In this document: piece by piece, positions 1-9,035 of the stretch | Position numbering within the stretch: the stretch's first letter is position 1 | Layout of the letters: each line of letters begins with the position of its first letter | DNA from: Porphyromonas gulae DSM 15663 | GTDB lineage: Bacteria; Bacteroidota; Bacteroidia; Bacteroidales; Porphyromonadaceae | Assembly (NCBI RefSeq): GCF_000378065.1 | Contig: NZ_KB899151.1 | Span: forward strand, 1 to 64,000 | Length of the DNA: 64,000 nucleotides | Direction: 5' to 3' | Made by a program: the position numbers and the translations under genes | The notes under the pieces: generated by a model | What the model was told of the DNA's origin: nothing | The model's database searches: none | Seen by the model: only the letters and a program-made list of their open reading frames with translations

Positions 1-2348
1 GCATAATTGGCATCCTGTGCACATACCCAGAAAGTAAGCGTCCCTCCATTAGCAAGAGAAAGCTCCGGCGTTACCAGATAGTTGTCAGGCGTCTGAGCTC
101 CCTGATAGTTAATATAGGAAGCCGAAGAGACACAGGAACCACCATTATGACCGGAGAAAGAAGACCCTCCGGGAGGAGGTGTAGTCGTCCAGTTGTTACC
201 GTCGCCGTCGGCATCGATAGTCTTCCATGCGGAAGGTATGCCGCTCTCGAAGCCTTCGTTCACTACTTCTGCACGATTGCCGGCAGCAGGAGCTTCCCAT
301 TTGAGTGTCACTTTCTGTCCTTCTACAGTTGCAGACAAGTTCGATACTGGCTGGTAGGGGCTGGGCTCACCATTAGTGCTGATAGCCTTAACAACGGTCT
401 CTTTGTTGTAACCGACCACTGTAAGGGTAACAGTGCTTTCATTTGTCAATCCTGCAAGGTTGATCGTAGCTGTTCCATTTTCGACAACTGCAGAACCGAA
501 CATCTTCCCATTGGCTGAAATCGTAGCAATAGCACCATTGAAATCGCAAGAAACATTGACTGAAGCATCTGTCAGATTGATTTGAGCAGGAGCTGTAACG
601 GTCATGGTCTTGGGAGTAAGAGTGCGAACAAGCAATGAAGGATCTCCGAATACGGTCCAAGTGTCTGCTGTAGCAAATGCTGAAGCTTTGTATTTTTCAA
701 GCATACCGAAGATACCATTAGTTGTAATACCGCCGAATGTCCGCTTGATGTTATTTGTGTGCTTCTCGCAAAGTATTTCGTTCATTTCATCTTGTCCACG
801 CATGGGTGGGTTCCAAGGCTGGTTGATGGTAGATGCGATGATTGCAATAGCCCCGGTAGGCTTGTTATCTTTTTGTGCGCGCATCAATCCTTCTGCGAAA
901 CAAGGAGCGGAAGCAAGGAAATTACCATTGACACAAGCTACGTCAAAAACATACGGAAGTTGGTTGTAGTTGGCAAGCTGTTTCATATGAGTAGTATTGA
1001 AGCCGGAAGTACCCCAAGCAGTGTCGCTTCCATGTCCCGTATAGTTTGTGGTACATATACCGCTATTAAAATCGCTAATAATATGATTTGCATTAACGTT
1101 ATAATCTCCAAACCGTTTTGAGATGTACGTGTAACCATAGCTTTCGAGCAAATTGGCAATCACGGTCTCATGCTGGATATCAGTTTCTCCATTGTCTGCG
1201 AAAGATCCACCGTCTGAAGAGGCTATACACAATGCGCGTCCCAACCAAGCTTCGTTGGCTTTGACATCACGCTCGTAGTGTATCGTACGATCGATTTGTG
1301 TCTTCAGATCGGCTTTGCTTTCGCAAGAGAAGCGACCGATAAATATTTCGTTGTAGTGGTCATTACCTACAATCTGACCAAATACCTGATCGGATTTTCC
1401 ACCGGCGCCTTGTGCTGCCGGGATATGCTTGTTATCTCCGATAAGAAGCACATACATCAGATCATTACCAGGTTTTTCATATTCGGCCTTGACAAAAGCT
1501 CTTACAGCGTTAGCCGTAACGGGAGAAGCAATCTCTTCTGCCACTTTCACTTCGGTACGGAGACCACGTTGGTTCTTCCATGCAACAAAGTCATTGATGT
1601 CATCTTTGAACTCTTGAGGGACGATGACAATCATACGGCCGTCTTGTTTTTCCTCCAAAGGAGTATAACGCCCCGGCTCATAGTTCATGAACAAGCGTTT
1701 GTATGTGTCTTCAAAACCGGCAAATGTCCCTTTCGCTTTCAGGGCGTTCTTACCCGGCTGAGCGGTTTCGCTCACAGCTACAGTGATTTCCGTGTAGATC
1801 CTGAGAGTCTTTGTCACAGGATTGTACTGCAGGGGAGCAAAGGTCACTACCTGACCACGTACATCACGAACGATAAAAGGATCATCGAGCGTGGCAATCT
1901 CTCCCGGGAAGAATTTGTCTTGCGAGTAGCTCTTTCCATAAACGTAAGGGATTTTATTCGGGTCCTCGTTACGCATAATCATTCCCTTGGAGGGAGCAAT
2001 CAGGACATTTTTCTTTTCGATGAACTTAGAGGATATTACCTCCACTTTCATCTCACGAGTGTCTGAAACCGCCAAAGAGCGTGATAGAATGGGAAGCGTA
2101 GGCATCCCTTTTTCAGAAAGATTAACCCCCTCGGTATAGGTCGGCACTTGTGCCATTCCCTTGGGAGTTTGAACTTCGGTGAACTTGAGGTTGTCCATAC
2201 GGAACTGAACCTTTGTCACCGATTGCTGAGCGGATTCGAGCAATCTCACATTCGGATTGCGTCCCAACTCTGCCTCCTGCGCAAATGCCATTCCTCCTAA
2301 GAGGGAAGAGCAAAGAGCAATCGAAACAAACTTGTTCAACTTTTTCAT
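1..2348 (-). CDS. rgpA: Arginine-specific gingipain, RgpA type (partial, 3' end outside window)
   Basis: Secreted cysteine protease (peptidase C25) that cleaves after arginine. It is exported by Sec and then the T9SS and is attached to the outer membrane with its adhesin fragments. Seen: a signal peptide starting MKKLNKFVSIALCSS, a propeptide ending near residue 227 at an Arg (GR-YTP), a catalytic domain with His439 in NYTGHGS and Cys472 in VACVNGNF, an Ig-like domain (about 605-690), then an adhesin segment (SGIPSAWKTIDADGDG..TPDNYLVTPEL). An RgpB-type protein would end at about 736 residues with a sorting domain; this one runs past residue 780 into adhesin sequence, so RgpA fits better. The start is fixed by the signal peptide. 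The catalytic core differs from the common W83 type as I recall it (see findings). Seven hundred eighty-two codons are visible; the usual total is about 1700. Confidence 0.93.
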   Translation of the reverse strand, partial: MKKLNKFVSIALCSSLLGGMAFAQEAELGRNPNVRLLESAQQSVTKVQFRMDNLKFTEVQTPKGMAQVPTYTEGVNLSEKGMPTLPILSRSLAVSDTREMKVEVISSKFIEKKNVLIAPSKGMIMRNEDPNKIPYVYGKSYSQDKFFPGEIATLDDPFIVRDVRGQVVTFAPLQYNPVTKTLRIYTEITVAVSETAQPGKNALKAKGTFAGFEDTYKRLFMNYEPGRYTPLEEKQDGRMIVIVPQEFKDDINDFVAWKNQRGLRTEVKVAEEIASPVTANAVRAFVKAEYEKPGNDLMYVLLIGDNKHIPAAQGAGGKSDQVFGQIVGNDHYNEIFIGRFSCESKADLKTQIDRTIHYERDVKANEAWLGRALCIASSDGGSFADNGETDIQHETVIANLLESYGYTYISKRFGDYNVNANHIISDFNSGICTTNYTGHGSDTAWGTSGFNTTHMKQLANYNQLPYVFDVACVNGNFLASAPCFAEGLMRAQKDNKPTGAIAIIASTINQPWNPPMRGQDEMNEILCEKHTNNIKRTFGGITTNGIFGMLEKYKASAFATADTWTVFGDPSLLVRTLTPKTMTVTAPAQINLTDASVNVSCDFNGAIATISANGKMFGSAVVENGTATINLAGLTNESTVTLTVVGYNKETVVKAISTNGEPSPYQPVSNLSATVEGQKVTLKWEAPAAGNRAEVVNEGFESGIPSAWKTIDADGDGNNWTTTPPPGGSSFSGHNGGSCVSSASYINYQGAQTPDNYLVTPELSLANGGTLTFWVCAQDANY

Positions 2349-2461
2349 TTTGATAAAATTAAATATGATTTTATTGCGTGGTATACTTTCCGTTTTTATG
2401 TATTATAAAGTCTTCTTGGAAGACAAGAACCGCAGAAAATCCGGAAAAAATACCGCAGTCG

Positions 2462-2491
2462 CAAATATATACGCTTTTCCTGTAAATTCAA
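2462..2491 (-). promoter_or_regulatory. Promoter of rgpA
   Basis: On the minus strand a TTG (2491-2489) is followed after 19 bases by TATATTTG (2469-2462), which matches the Bacteroidota sigma-ABfr consensus (-33 TTTG, -7 TAnnTTTG). It would give a 5' leader of about 105 nt ahead of the rgpA ATG. Inferred from sequence only. Confidence 0.55.
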
Positions 2492-2665
2492 TTACAATAT
2501 GATTAATTTATATCGAAAAATAATGACACGAGGAGAACTTAATTCAATATTCGCTTTACATTCTTCTGCCATAGGAGCACTATTTATTTTTGTACTGAAA
2601 AGTCAGCACTTCTTTCCGATATGACTTTGGAACCCAACGAGTATGTTCAGTGCTTATCATAAACT

Positions 2666-2708
2666 AAGGGCTGTGCCGAAGGGGAGAGTCCCCTGTGGCA
2701 CAGCCCTT
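2666..2708 (-). terminator. Hairpin downstream of phosphoglucomutase gene
   Basis: A perfect 12-bp inverted repeat (AAGGGCTGTGCC / GGCACAGCCCTT) with a further GGGGA/TCCCC pairing inside. It lies 34 bp beyond the stop of the minus-strand phosphoglucomutase gene and separates it from rgpA. There is no clear U-tract, so it may act as an mRNA 3'-end stabiliser as much as a terminator. The rest of 2349-2741 holds only the rgpA promoter. Confidence 0.6.
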
Positions 2709-2741
2709 GATTCAATCTTAATCTATAGCCGAAAAAGCGGA

Positions 2742-4490
2742 TCAGACACCGAGATCGTGGAGGATGGCGGCAATCTTTTCTTCCGCTATCGTATAGGCTC
2801 GGTCTAATTCCTGCTCGTCAGCAACAGAGAAATGAACTCCGATGTAAAATTTGATCTTTGGTTCAGTACCCGACGGACGGATGGAAACCTTGGTGCCATC
2901 CTCGGTCTTGTACTGGAGCACATTGCTCGTTGTAGGCATATCGAGTGAAAAATTCTCTCCACTTGTCAAGTCTTTTCCTTCGAGAGAAGCATAGTCCAAT
3001 ATTTCCTTCACGGGGGAGCCTCCGAGTTCTACAGGTGCATATTCACGATAATTTCTCATCATGGCTTCTATCTCTTCTGCTCCGGATTTACCTTTACGCA
3101 CTACACTAAGTCCCTTTTCGTAGTAAAGACCGTATTCCAGATAGATGCTGCGAATGAGTCGATAGACACTCATACCCCGATCCAAAGCCCAAGCCGCCAT
3201 CTCACAGAAGAGTGCACAAGCGGATACCGAACTCTTGTCCCGGATAAAGTCTTCCCACAAGAAGCCATAACTCTCCTCTCCACCTCCTATGTAGCGGCGG
3301 CGACCTTCATTCTCTCTTATTACGGCTGCTATCCATTTGAAACCGGTATAGCAGTCGAACATGCTCACGTGTTCCTTTTTCGCTATATCGCGGATCAATT
3401 CCGTGGTTACGATTGTCTTGACAATATAATCATCAGGACGCAAATCGCCCAATTCCTTGCGACGCATGATAGAATAATAGATAAGCAGCGAACAGATCTC
3501 ATTGCCGTTGATGAGCACCATCCTGCCCTCATTATTACGCACGGCAACTCCTATTCTGTCTGCATCGGGATCGCTGGCCAAAACCAAATCGGCACCCGTC
3601 TCCTCCGCTTTGGCTATAGCCATGGCGAGAGCTGCAGGCTCTTCGGGATTGGGAGAATGTACCGTAGGGAAGTCTCCGCTTACTACATCCTGCTCGGGTA
3701 CGTGAATGATATTGGCAAAGCCATATTCACGCAAAGCACGGGGTACCATCGTACTTCCCGTACCGTGGATAGGCGTATATACGATCTTCATATCCCGATG
3801 ACGGGCAATGCTTTCGGGAGAGAGACTCAGTGCCTTGATTTTGGTTATAAAAGCCGAATCGATATTCTCACCTATCATCCGAATCAGTTCGGGCTTGGCT
3901 TCGAATTTGATCTCATCGACGGAACGAATCCGATTGACCTCGGCAATGATATTACGATCGTGTGGGGCTATGATCTGTGCCCCATCTTCCCAATAAGCCT
4001 TATAGCCGTTGTATTCCTTAGGATTGTGCGAAGCTGTAATCATCACACCGCTCTTACATCCCAGACGACGAATAGCGTAGGATATTTCCGGAGTAGGACG
4101 AAGCTCCTCAAACAGATAGACCCCGATACCGTTGGCCGAGAATACAGCCGCTGCCGTATCGGCAAAAAAGCGACTATTGTTCCGACAGTCGTAGCCGATA
4201 ACGACATTGATGTCCGAAGAGCCGGCAAACTCCCGCAAGAGGTAGTTGGAGAGTCCTTGAGTAGCCGCACCTACCGTATAGCGATTCATACGATTGGTTC
4301 CGGCTCCCATGATACCGCGGAGTCCGCCGGTACCAAACTCCAAATCTCGGTAAAATGCATCCACGAGTTCGGTCGTATCCGCATTGTCCAGCATGGCCTG
4401 AACGGATTTTCGAGTGGAGTCGTCATATTCTTTTCCGAGCCAAATTCGGGCTTTGGCACGCACTTGATCCAATAATTTGTCTGTTTCCAT
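2742..4490 (-). CDS. pgm: Phosphoglucomutase/phosphomannomutase, alpha-D-phosphohexomutase family
   Basis: Cytoplasmic enzyme interconverting hexose-1- and hexose-6-phosphates for sugar nucleotide synthesis. About 582 residues, usual for the PgcA-type long family. All four signature loops are visible: the phosphoserine loop TASHNPKEYNGYK, the Mg-binding DPDADRIGVA, the sugar-binding loop GGGEESYGF and the C-terminal phosphate-binding RPSGTEPKIKFY. The start at METDKLLDQ is preferred over an in-frame ATG ten codons upstream because a -7 element (TATCTTTG, minus strand 4525-4518) lies between the two, so the upstream ATG would not be transcribed. It stands 70 bp downstream of recO on the same strand. 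Confidence 0.95.
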   Translation of the reverse strand: METDKLLDQVRAKARIWLGKEYDDSTRKSVQAMLDNADTTELVDAFYRDLEFGTGGLRGIMGAGTNRMNRYTVGAATQGLSNYLLREFAGSSDINVVIGYDCRNNSRFFADTAAAVFSANGIGVYLFEELRPTPEISYAIRRLGCKSGVMITASHNPKEYNGYKAYWEDGAQIIAPHDRNIIAEVNRIRSVDEIKFEAKPELIRMIGENIDSAFITKIKALSLSPESIARHRDMKIVYTPIHGTGSTMVPRALREYGFANIIHVPEQDVVSGDFPTVHSPNPEEPAALAMAIAKAEETGADLVLASDPDADRIGVAVRNNEGRMVLINGNEICSLLIYYSIMRRKELGDLRPDDYIVKTIVTTELIRDIAKKEHVSMFDCYTGFKWIAAVIRENEGRRRYIGGGEESYGFLWEDFIRDKSSVSACALFCEMAAWALDRGMSVYRLIRSIYLEYGLYYEKGLSVVRKGKSGAEEIEAMMRNYREYAPVELGGSPVKEILDYASLEGKDLTSGENFSLDMPTTSNVLQYKTEDGTKVSIRPSGTEPKIKFYIGVHFSVADEQELDRAYTIAEEKIAAILHDLGV

Positions 4491-4517
4491 AAGTATTTTG
4501 TGTTTCTGCGATACGCA

Positions 4518-4525
4518 CAAAGATA
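4518..4525 (-). promoter_or_regulatory. -7 element of the pgm promoter
   Basis: TATCTTTG on the minus strand matches TAnnTTTG. It predicts a leader of about 20 nt before the chosen pgm ATG. No convincing -33 TTTG was found at the right distance. Confidence 0.4.
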
Positions 4526-4562
4526 AGTTTTCCGTACTGTTTCCAGGTTAGAAATGAAACAG

Positions 4563-5300
4563 TCAATCGAACAAAGCCGAAAGAATGTCGGGCGTCTTCA
4601 GCAGAGGGAAAGGCGGAAGATGAAAGCGATAGTAATCCACCAGATAATCCAAAACCTGTCTTCGCTCGGCCCTCGAAAGCCGAAAAGCTTTCATATTATC
4701 GAATGTAATACGGCTAAAGAGCTGTAAATATGTCGATTGATGGGGTGGGATTCCTCTTCCATGAGCAGGAGCATTCGATACGAAGCGACCATCGGCAGGA
4801 TCGAACCAACGAGGAATAACACTTCCTTTGAACTGTAAATCGGGTATCAGCCCCAACGGAACAAGCAAACGAAAAAGGAAAGCCAAATGAAAATTGGCCA
4901 TCGACCCATCCATTTCTTCGAGCTTGTCTATGGAAGAAGCCACAAAATCATACAGATTCGTATCGGCTTCCGGCAGTCGTAAGATCAGATAAAGAAATTC
5001 TGTCAGAAAGAGTGCTATACTATTCCTTACCAGATCGGACTGAATACGGCCACGCGAACTGCATAGCTTGGCTTCTTTGATGAAGTGCAAATCGCGGTGC
5101 GGCTTGTGTTCGGCCGTTATCTCCAGTTCGTTCAGAGGAGAAATAAGCAAACGCAAACTACCGCCACCTTTCCCTCGCTTGGATGAGTGCGGTATCAGAT
5201 AGGACACTCTGCCACTCTCTCTACTGAAAAGATGGGCTATACTATAGCTGTCGTTATAAGCCGTATTGTGAAGAACTATCGCTCTGCTGACTATAATCAT
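4563..5300 (-). CDS. recO: DNA repair protein RecO
   Basis: RecO binds ssDNA and SSB and, with RecR, helps load RecA at gaps in the RecFOR pathway. The 245-residue protein has the N-terminal OB-fold sequence typical of the family (MIIVSRAIVLHNTAYNDSYSIAHLFSRESGRVSYL, residues 1-35), followed by a helical domain with SALFLTEFLYLILR-like helices and a C-terminal SRAERRQVLDYLVDYYRFHL helix. The zinc-finger cysteines of some RecO proteins are absent, as is usual in Bacteroidota. Length is typical. It sits next to the DnaA-box-rich non-coding region 5301-5838. Confidence 0.9.
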   Translation of the reverse strand: MIIVSRAIVLHNTAYNDSYSIAHLFSRESGRVSYLIPHSSKRGKGGGSLRLLISPLNELEITAEHKPHRDLHFIKEAKLCSSRGRIQSDLVRNSIALFLTEFLYLILRLPEADTNLYDFVASSIDKLEEMDGSMANFHLAFLFRLLVPLGLIPDLQFKGSVIPRWFDPADGRFVSNAPAHGRGIPPHQSTYLQLFSRITFDNMKAFRLSRAERRQVLDYLVDYYRFHLPPFPLLKTPDILSALFD

Positions 5301-5353
5301 GACTAACCGAACGTGGATACAAATATCGCCTATTCAGTCGTCCGAAACAATCG

Positions 5354-5697
5354 TTTTCCACATAGACTGTCGATAAACCTGTTGAAAATTCGCTGATAAA
5401 AACCTGCTTATTCTCTTGCTCGATCCGAAAGAATCTTCATATAGAATTATTCTTCTGCAAAGACAAAAAAGTAAGCAGCAAATTCTCATCAACTTTTGCC
5501 AAGGATTATCCACAGTTCGGCACGAAAACGAACAGACCGAATCGACCGTAGAAACAAAAGTTTTCCACATTACGATAGGAACTCATTAGCTATCAGCATT
5601 CAACGAAGTGAATAACCTGTTAGTAATCTATCGGTATCTACTCCAAATCTGTTGATCCCCTACCCTACTCTATGGCTCATTACGAGCCTTATCAACA
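5354..5697. other. Cluster of DnaA-box-like sites in AT-rich non-coding DNA (possible origin element)
   Basis: Within a 538-bp gene-free interval there is one perfect DnaA box TTATCCACA (5506-5514), two TTTTCCACA (5354-5362 and 5561-5569), one TTATCAACA (5689-5697) and several weaker TGTTGA-containing variants on either strand. An AT-rich tract follows at 5717-5760. This is the composition expected of an origin or of a DnaA-titrating/regulatory site. mnmG (gidA) and a parS-like site are 15 kb away, both commonly near origins. dnaA itself is not in the window. No protein-coding signal was seen here. Confidence 0.45.
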
Positions 5698-5765
5698 GTT
5701 TCAACCGACATTCTTCTTCCTATATATTTTTCTTTTTCAAAAAGGAATATATAATAAAAAGAAAA

Positions 5766-5800
5766 CCGGTTGCCCACCTGTTGAAAGGTGAAGCAACCGA
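5766..5800 (-). terminator. Rho-independent terminator of the TonB receptor gene
   Basis: Inverted repeat CGGTTGC/GCAACCG with an inner CACCT/AGGTG. On the minus strand it is followed by a U-rich run (rc of the A-rich 5750-5765). It lies 39 bp beyond the stop of the minus-strand receptor gene. Confidence 0.7.
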
Positions 5801-5838
5801 TCTCCTCATAGATATAGAATAGTAGCTATGCTGTGGGA

Positions 5839-8340
5839 TCAGAAATTGATCTTTGTGCCGATGAAAATCCTTCTGGGCTGCATAGGACCGTATACGTAGG
5901 TGGAAGCTCTACCCGGTCCCTTGTCCGTGTCCTTCTGATAGCTGTTGAATATGTTTTGTATTCCGGCATTCAATTCCAAGGTCATGGTGGAAGCAAGGTG
6001 GAAGTCGTGGCTCAGCTTGAGGTCTATATCGGCGAAGGCCGGGGTCTTGACGAGCTTGGCATGACCTTCGGCCAAACCTTTGAATTGCTGACCATTCATT
6101 TCGAAGTCGAATGATCCGTCCGGAGCTATATGTTCTGCGGGAATATCGCCTTCGTAGGCTTCGTGTACGACATCCATTTTGCCTGTGAATGTACCGGAGA
6201 GGTTGATGGCGAAGTGCTCCGTAGGACGTACCGTAGCGACGAAGTAGCCGTACAGATTCGGAGTACGTACATAGTCTTTTACAGAGATCTCGGCTTGTCC
6301 CGTCGTTTCGTCTGCTTCTACTGCAGTGTAGATGCTGCCGTAGCGGCTTCTCTGCCATGTACCGCCGAGCTGGAGGTCGAACGATTTGTTGTAGGCGATT
6401 CTTCCTTCCAGATTCACGCCATATACCTTGGATACTCCATCCTTGTCGTTGTAGATGGTACGAATGATCCATTCTTTGCCATCGCTCATGGTTTCAACCT
6501 TATCGGATGGTTTGAACTGATTGCTGATAAAGGTGGCGAAGGCTTCTCCCATGATATTGAATTGCCATTCGTCTGCTCTGTGGTAGTAATCGAAAGAGGC
6601 ACTGATGCTTCGCGAACGTTCTTCTTTCAGATCGGAGGAAAGGACACGGCTGATAGGAGTACCGCCGGCCAACTCTACGTGCAGATCCTCATCGAAATAC
6701 TGAGGAGCGCGGAATCCTTCGCTATATGAGAGTCGGAAGCTGAGATTCTTATTGGGATTGTATCGTACATTGGCTCTGGGGCTGAAAATGAAGAGCGGAT
6801 CGATATAGCGTTTACCATCCTGATTGAGGAGAACATAGTCGATACGTGCTCCAATCAGGGCACTCAACTTCTCCGTCTTATATTCGAGCTGGTCGTACTG
6901 GCTGAAAGTAGAGGTGTTCTGATCTATTTTGTTCGGTCTGTAGCCACTTCTGTCATCGAGTTGGCCGTAGATATATTCGAGTCCGCCGGTGAAGTCCCAG
7001 TTTTCTCCGAAGGTATGACGGTACATACCTCCTCCTTGCAAGTCGAATCCCTTGGTGGTACCGTAGGAAGTAAGAGCCGTGAAAGCATCGTTGTATTCGT
7101 CTGATTCGGTGCTTCCGCTCTGAACTGCTCCGTTCAGCAGATTTTCGGTATAGTCGCCACCTCCGTAGTAGCTACGACGCTGAACGTCCTGTGCCGAAGC
7201 ATACAGGCTGAAGAAATCCTTGCCACCGCTGAAACCCTGATCGAATTTGACACTTCCGCCATTGATATAGTGCTGGAGATATTCCGCTATCTGAGCTTCG
7301 AAAGGAGGATTGTCCAGTCTGTCGCCACCACGACGGTATTCCTGCATGCTGTGATATTCGAGAGTCGCTTTGCTGTAGAGGCCGGTCTTATAGTATGAGC
7401 GGAAACCGAGCGAGCGGTTGCGTAGGTTGGGCAGTTCGGTAAAGCTGTCTCCGTCTATATCCTGTCCGGGACGGTAGTTGTGTTGGCCGAATACCATGAC
7501 ACCGGCTTTGCGATCTTCCGTCAGCATAGAACCGTTGAACTGGGTCGTATTTTGGAAGCTCCCCCACCCTTTTGCGTGGTCGAACGTCATTGTAGAATGG
7601 CTGATCTCGGCCGAATTGCGAAGTGGTTCTTTCGTAATCACGTTGATAACGCCTCCCACGGCATTGGAGCCGAACAGAGCCGAACCTCCACCGCGGATGA
7701 CTTCTACACGTTCGATCATATTGGCAGGCATCTGCTCCAAACCGTAGACACCGGCAAGCGAACTGAAGATAGGATGACTGTCTATAAGAATTTGCGAATA
7801 GGCTCCTTCGAGTCCGTTGATACGAACTTGGTTGAAACCGCAGTTCTGACAGTTGTCCTCTACGCGCAGACCGGGCTGAAACTTAAGTCCTTGGCTCAGG
7901 TTGGTAGAGTTGGTTTTGAGGAAGAGTTCCGGCGACAGTACCGTTACCAACGAAGGTGCTTGGCGGCGGAAAGTCTCGTTTCTATTGGCAGATACCACTA
8001 CCCCATCGAGAGAGAGAACCTCTTCGGTCAGATAGAGGTCTATGTGGCGAGAACCACCCTTTTCGATATGTACTTTTTCTTCGCAAGTGGAGTACCCCAT
8101 CAGTCGGGCTACGATGGTCTGATTGCCCGAAGGGATTCCCTTGATCGAGTAGTTTCCGTTTGCATCCGTGGAAGTTCCGAGGGTCGTCCCTTTGACGAAT
8201 ACTTGTACGTATGCGATAGGTTCTTTCGAGCTTTTGTCCACTACAGTACCTGTAACGGATCCACCCGATTGCTGAGCCGATGCGCTCATTCCTAAAAATA
8301 GGAAAGCAATGATGAAGCTGATAATGTTTAGTTGTTTCAT
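5839..8340 (-). CDS. TonB-dependent outer-membrane receptor with carboxypeptidase-like N-terminal domain
   Basis: Outer-membrane active transporter of 833 residues. Order: signal peptide (1-22, ending SASAQQ), CarboxypepD_reg-like domain (about 27-110, VTGTVVDKSSKEPIAYVQVFVKG), plug domain (about 120-240, with VRINGLEGAYSQILIDSHPI and VEVIRGGGSALFGSNAVGGVINVITK), then a beta-barrel ending in FIGTKINF with a terminal aromatic. The plug carries a CxxC pair (DNCQNCGFNQ). The substrate cannot be read from sequence; the BtuB-like plug and the adjacent HxH protein suggest a metal or metal-complex ligand. No SusD partner is present. The terminator at 5766-5800 follows it. Confidence 0.9.
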   Translation of the reverse strand: MKQLNIISFIIAFLFLGMSASAQQSGGSVTGTVVDKSSKEPIAYVQVFVKGTTLGTSTDANGNYSIKGIPSGNQTIVARLMGYSTCEEKVHIEKGGSRHIDLYLTEEVLSLDGVVVSANRNETFRRQAPSLVTVLSPELFLKTNSTNLSQGLKFQPGLRVEDNCQNCGFNQVRINGLEGAYSQILIDSHPIFSSLAGVYGLEQMPANMIERVEVIRGGGSALFGSNAVGGVINVITKEPLRNSAEISHSTMTFDHAKGWGSFQNTTQFNGSMLTEDRKAGVMVFGQHNYRPGQDIDGDSFTELPNLRNRSLGFRSYYKTGLYSKATLEYHSMQEYRRGGDRLDNPPFEAQIAEYLQHYINGGSVKFDQGFSGGKDFFSLYASAQDVQRRSYYGGGDYTENLLNGAVQSGSTESDEYNDAFTALTSYGTTKGFDLQGGGMYRHTFGENWDFTGGLEYIYGQLDDRSGYRPNKIDQNTSTFSQYDQLEYKTEKLSALIGARIDYVLLNQDGKRYIDPLFIFSPRANVRYNPNKNLSFRLSYSEGFRAPQYFDEDLHVELAGGTPISRVLSSDLKEERSRSISASFDYYHRADEWQFNIMGEAFATFISNQFKPSDKVETMSDGKEWIIRTIYNDKDGVSKVYGVNLEGRIAYNKSFDLQLGGTWQRSRYGSIYTAVEADETTGQAEISVKDYVRTPNLYGYFVATVRPTEHFAINLSGTFTGKMDVVHEAYEGDIPAEHIAPDGSFDFEMNGQQFKGLAEGHAKLVKTPAFADIDLKLSHDFHLASTMTLELNAGIQNIFNSYQKDTDKGPGRASTYVYGPMQPRRIFIGTKINF

Positions 8341-8675
8341 TTTATTTTCTGATTGGATTAGCTTGATATGGATATAGTCTTTTTTTATTGTCTATTCGGT
8401 ATCCTTGTTCCGATCTTTTCCGGTCGGTTTTTGAGGTTGGAAGAGTAAGCGGTAAATACTGACAGTACTGTACCCCACCCCCTATCCTACGATAAGATCG
8501 GTATCTAAGAAGGATGAAAAACCCTTGCACCGCGGCTACGAATGCATATTCAATCCCCTTGATAAATCAGCCGTGGAGAGGCAGATCTACAAGTGTGCCG
8601 ATGCAGCGGATCTCATTGTGAGCACGTGCGATACCATCCGAATGAATGGATCGTCAGAAATAAGGTAAGAATGGA
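8341..8675. other. Intergenic stretch between TonB receptor and HxH protein
   Basis: No gene with a start codon, no riboswitch and no promoter recognised. On the plus strand a frame without an ATG runs from about 8496 to a stop at 8668 and reads like protein (..GYECIFNPLDKSAV.., ..KCADAADLIVSTCDTI..), possibly a remnant of a lost gene. I could not assign it to a family. Confidence 0.3.
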
Positions 8676-9035
8676 TCAGGCTACGGGAGGAGCCCTGAGA
8701 TGATTGGAAGGAGTTGGCTCCGAAATGAGGGCAATAAGATTGTCGCAAAAGAAAGGGACGACGCCGACAGCCCTCACAGGTTCTTCCAAGTCTAAGGCCG
8801 GCGTATCCAAATAAGTCGTAAATATGGCCGAAAGCTGATTGTACAGTATCAATTCCGAATCCGAATGCGGATTGTCCTGCGGATCGCTTTCGTTGTCGCC
8901 CCACTGTACGTGGGAGTGGACGATGATCACGCCATTGATGATATGGACGTGAGTGAAAGATATGACCAAGCCGGCATATACTGCGAAGAGTATAGGCAGA
9001 AAATAGCGTACGGTTCGGTTCAATCTTTCTTTCAT
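8676..9035 (-). CDS. Small membrane-anchored protein with HxH motifs, unknown function
   Basis: A 119-residue protein with one N-terminal hydrophobic helix (about 10-27, YFLPILFAVYAGLVISF), then a histidine-rich stretch THVHIINGVIIVHSHVQW and an acidic linker (DNESDPQDNPHSDSE). The HxH pairs could bind a divalent metal. It is on the same strand as the TonB receptor 335 bp downstream, so a shared role in metal handling is possible but is inference. Start MKERLNRTVRYF gives a typical positively charged N-terminus before the helix. No family name is claimed. Confidence 0.6.
   Translation of the reverse strand: MKERLNRTVRYFLPILFAVYAGLVISFTHVHIINGVIIVHSHVQWGDNESDPQDNPHSDSELILYNQLSAIFTTYLDTPALDLEEPVRAVGVVPFFCDNLIALISEPTPSNHLRAPPVA

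Noticed and set aside
3369-4475. Long plus-strand reading frame inside the phosphoglucomutase gene (368 codons)
   Set aside because: It is the antisense shadow of a gene with all four family motifs, and its own translation has no recognisable family pattern.
8341-8675. Cobalamin riboswitch upstream of the TonB receptor
   Set aside because: No B12-box-like sequence could be found on the minus strand in this interval.
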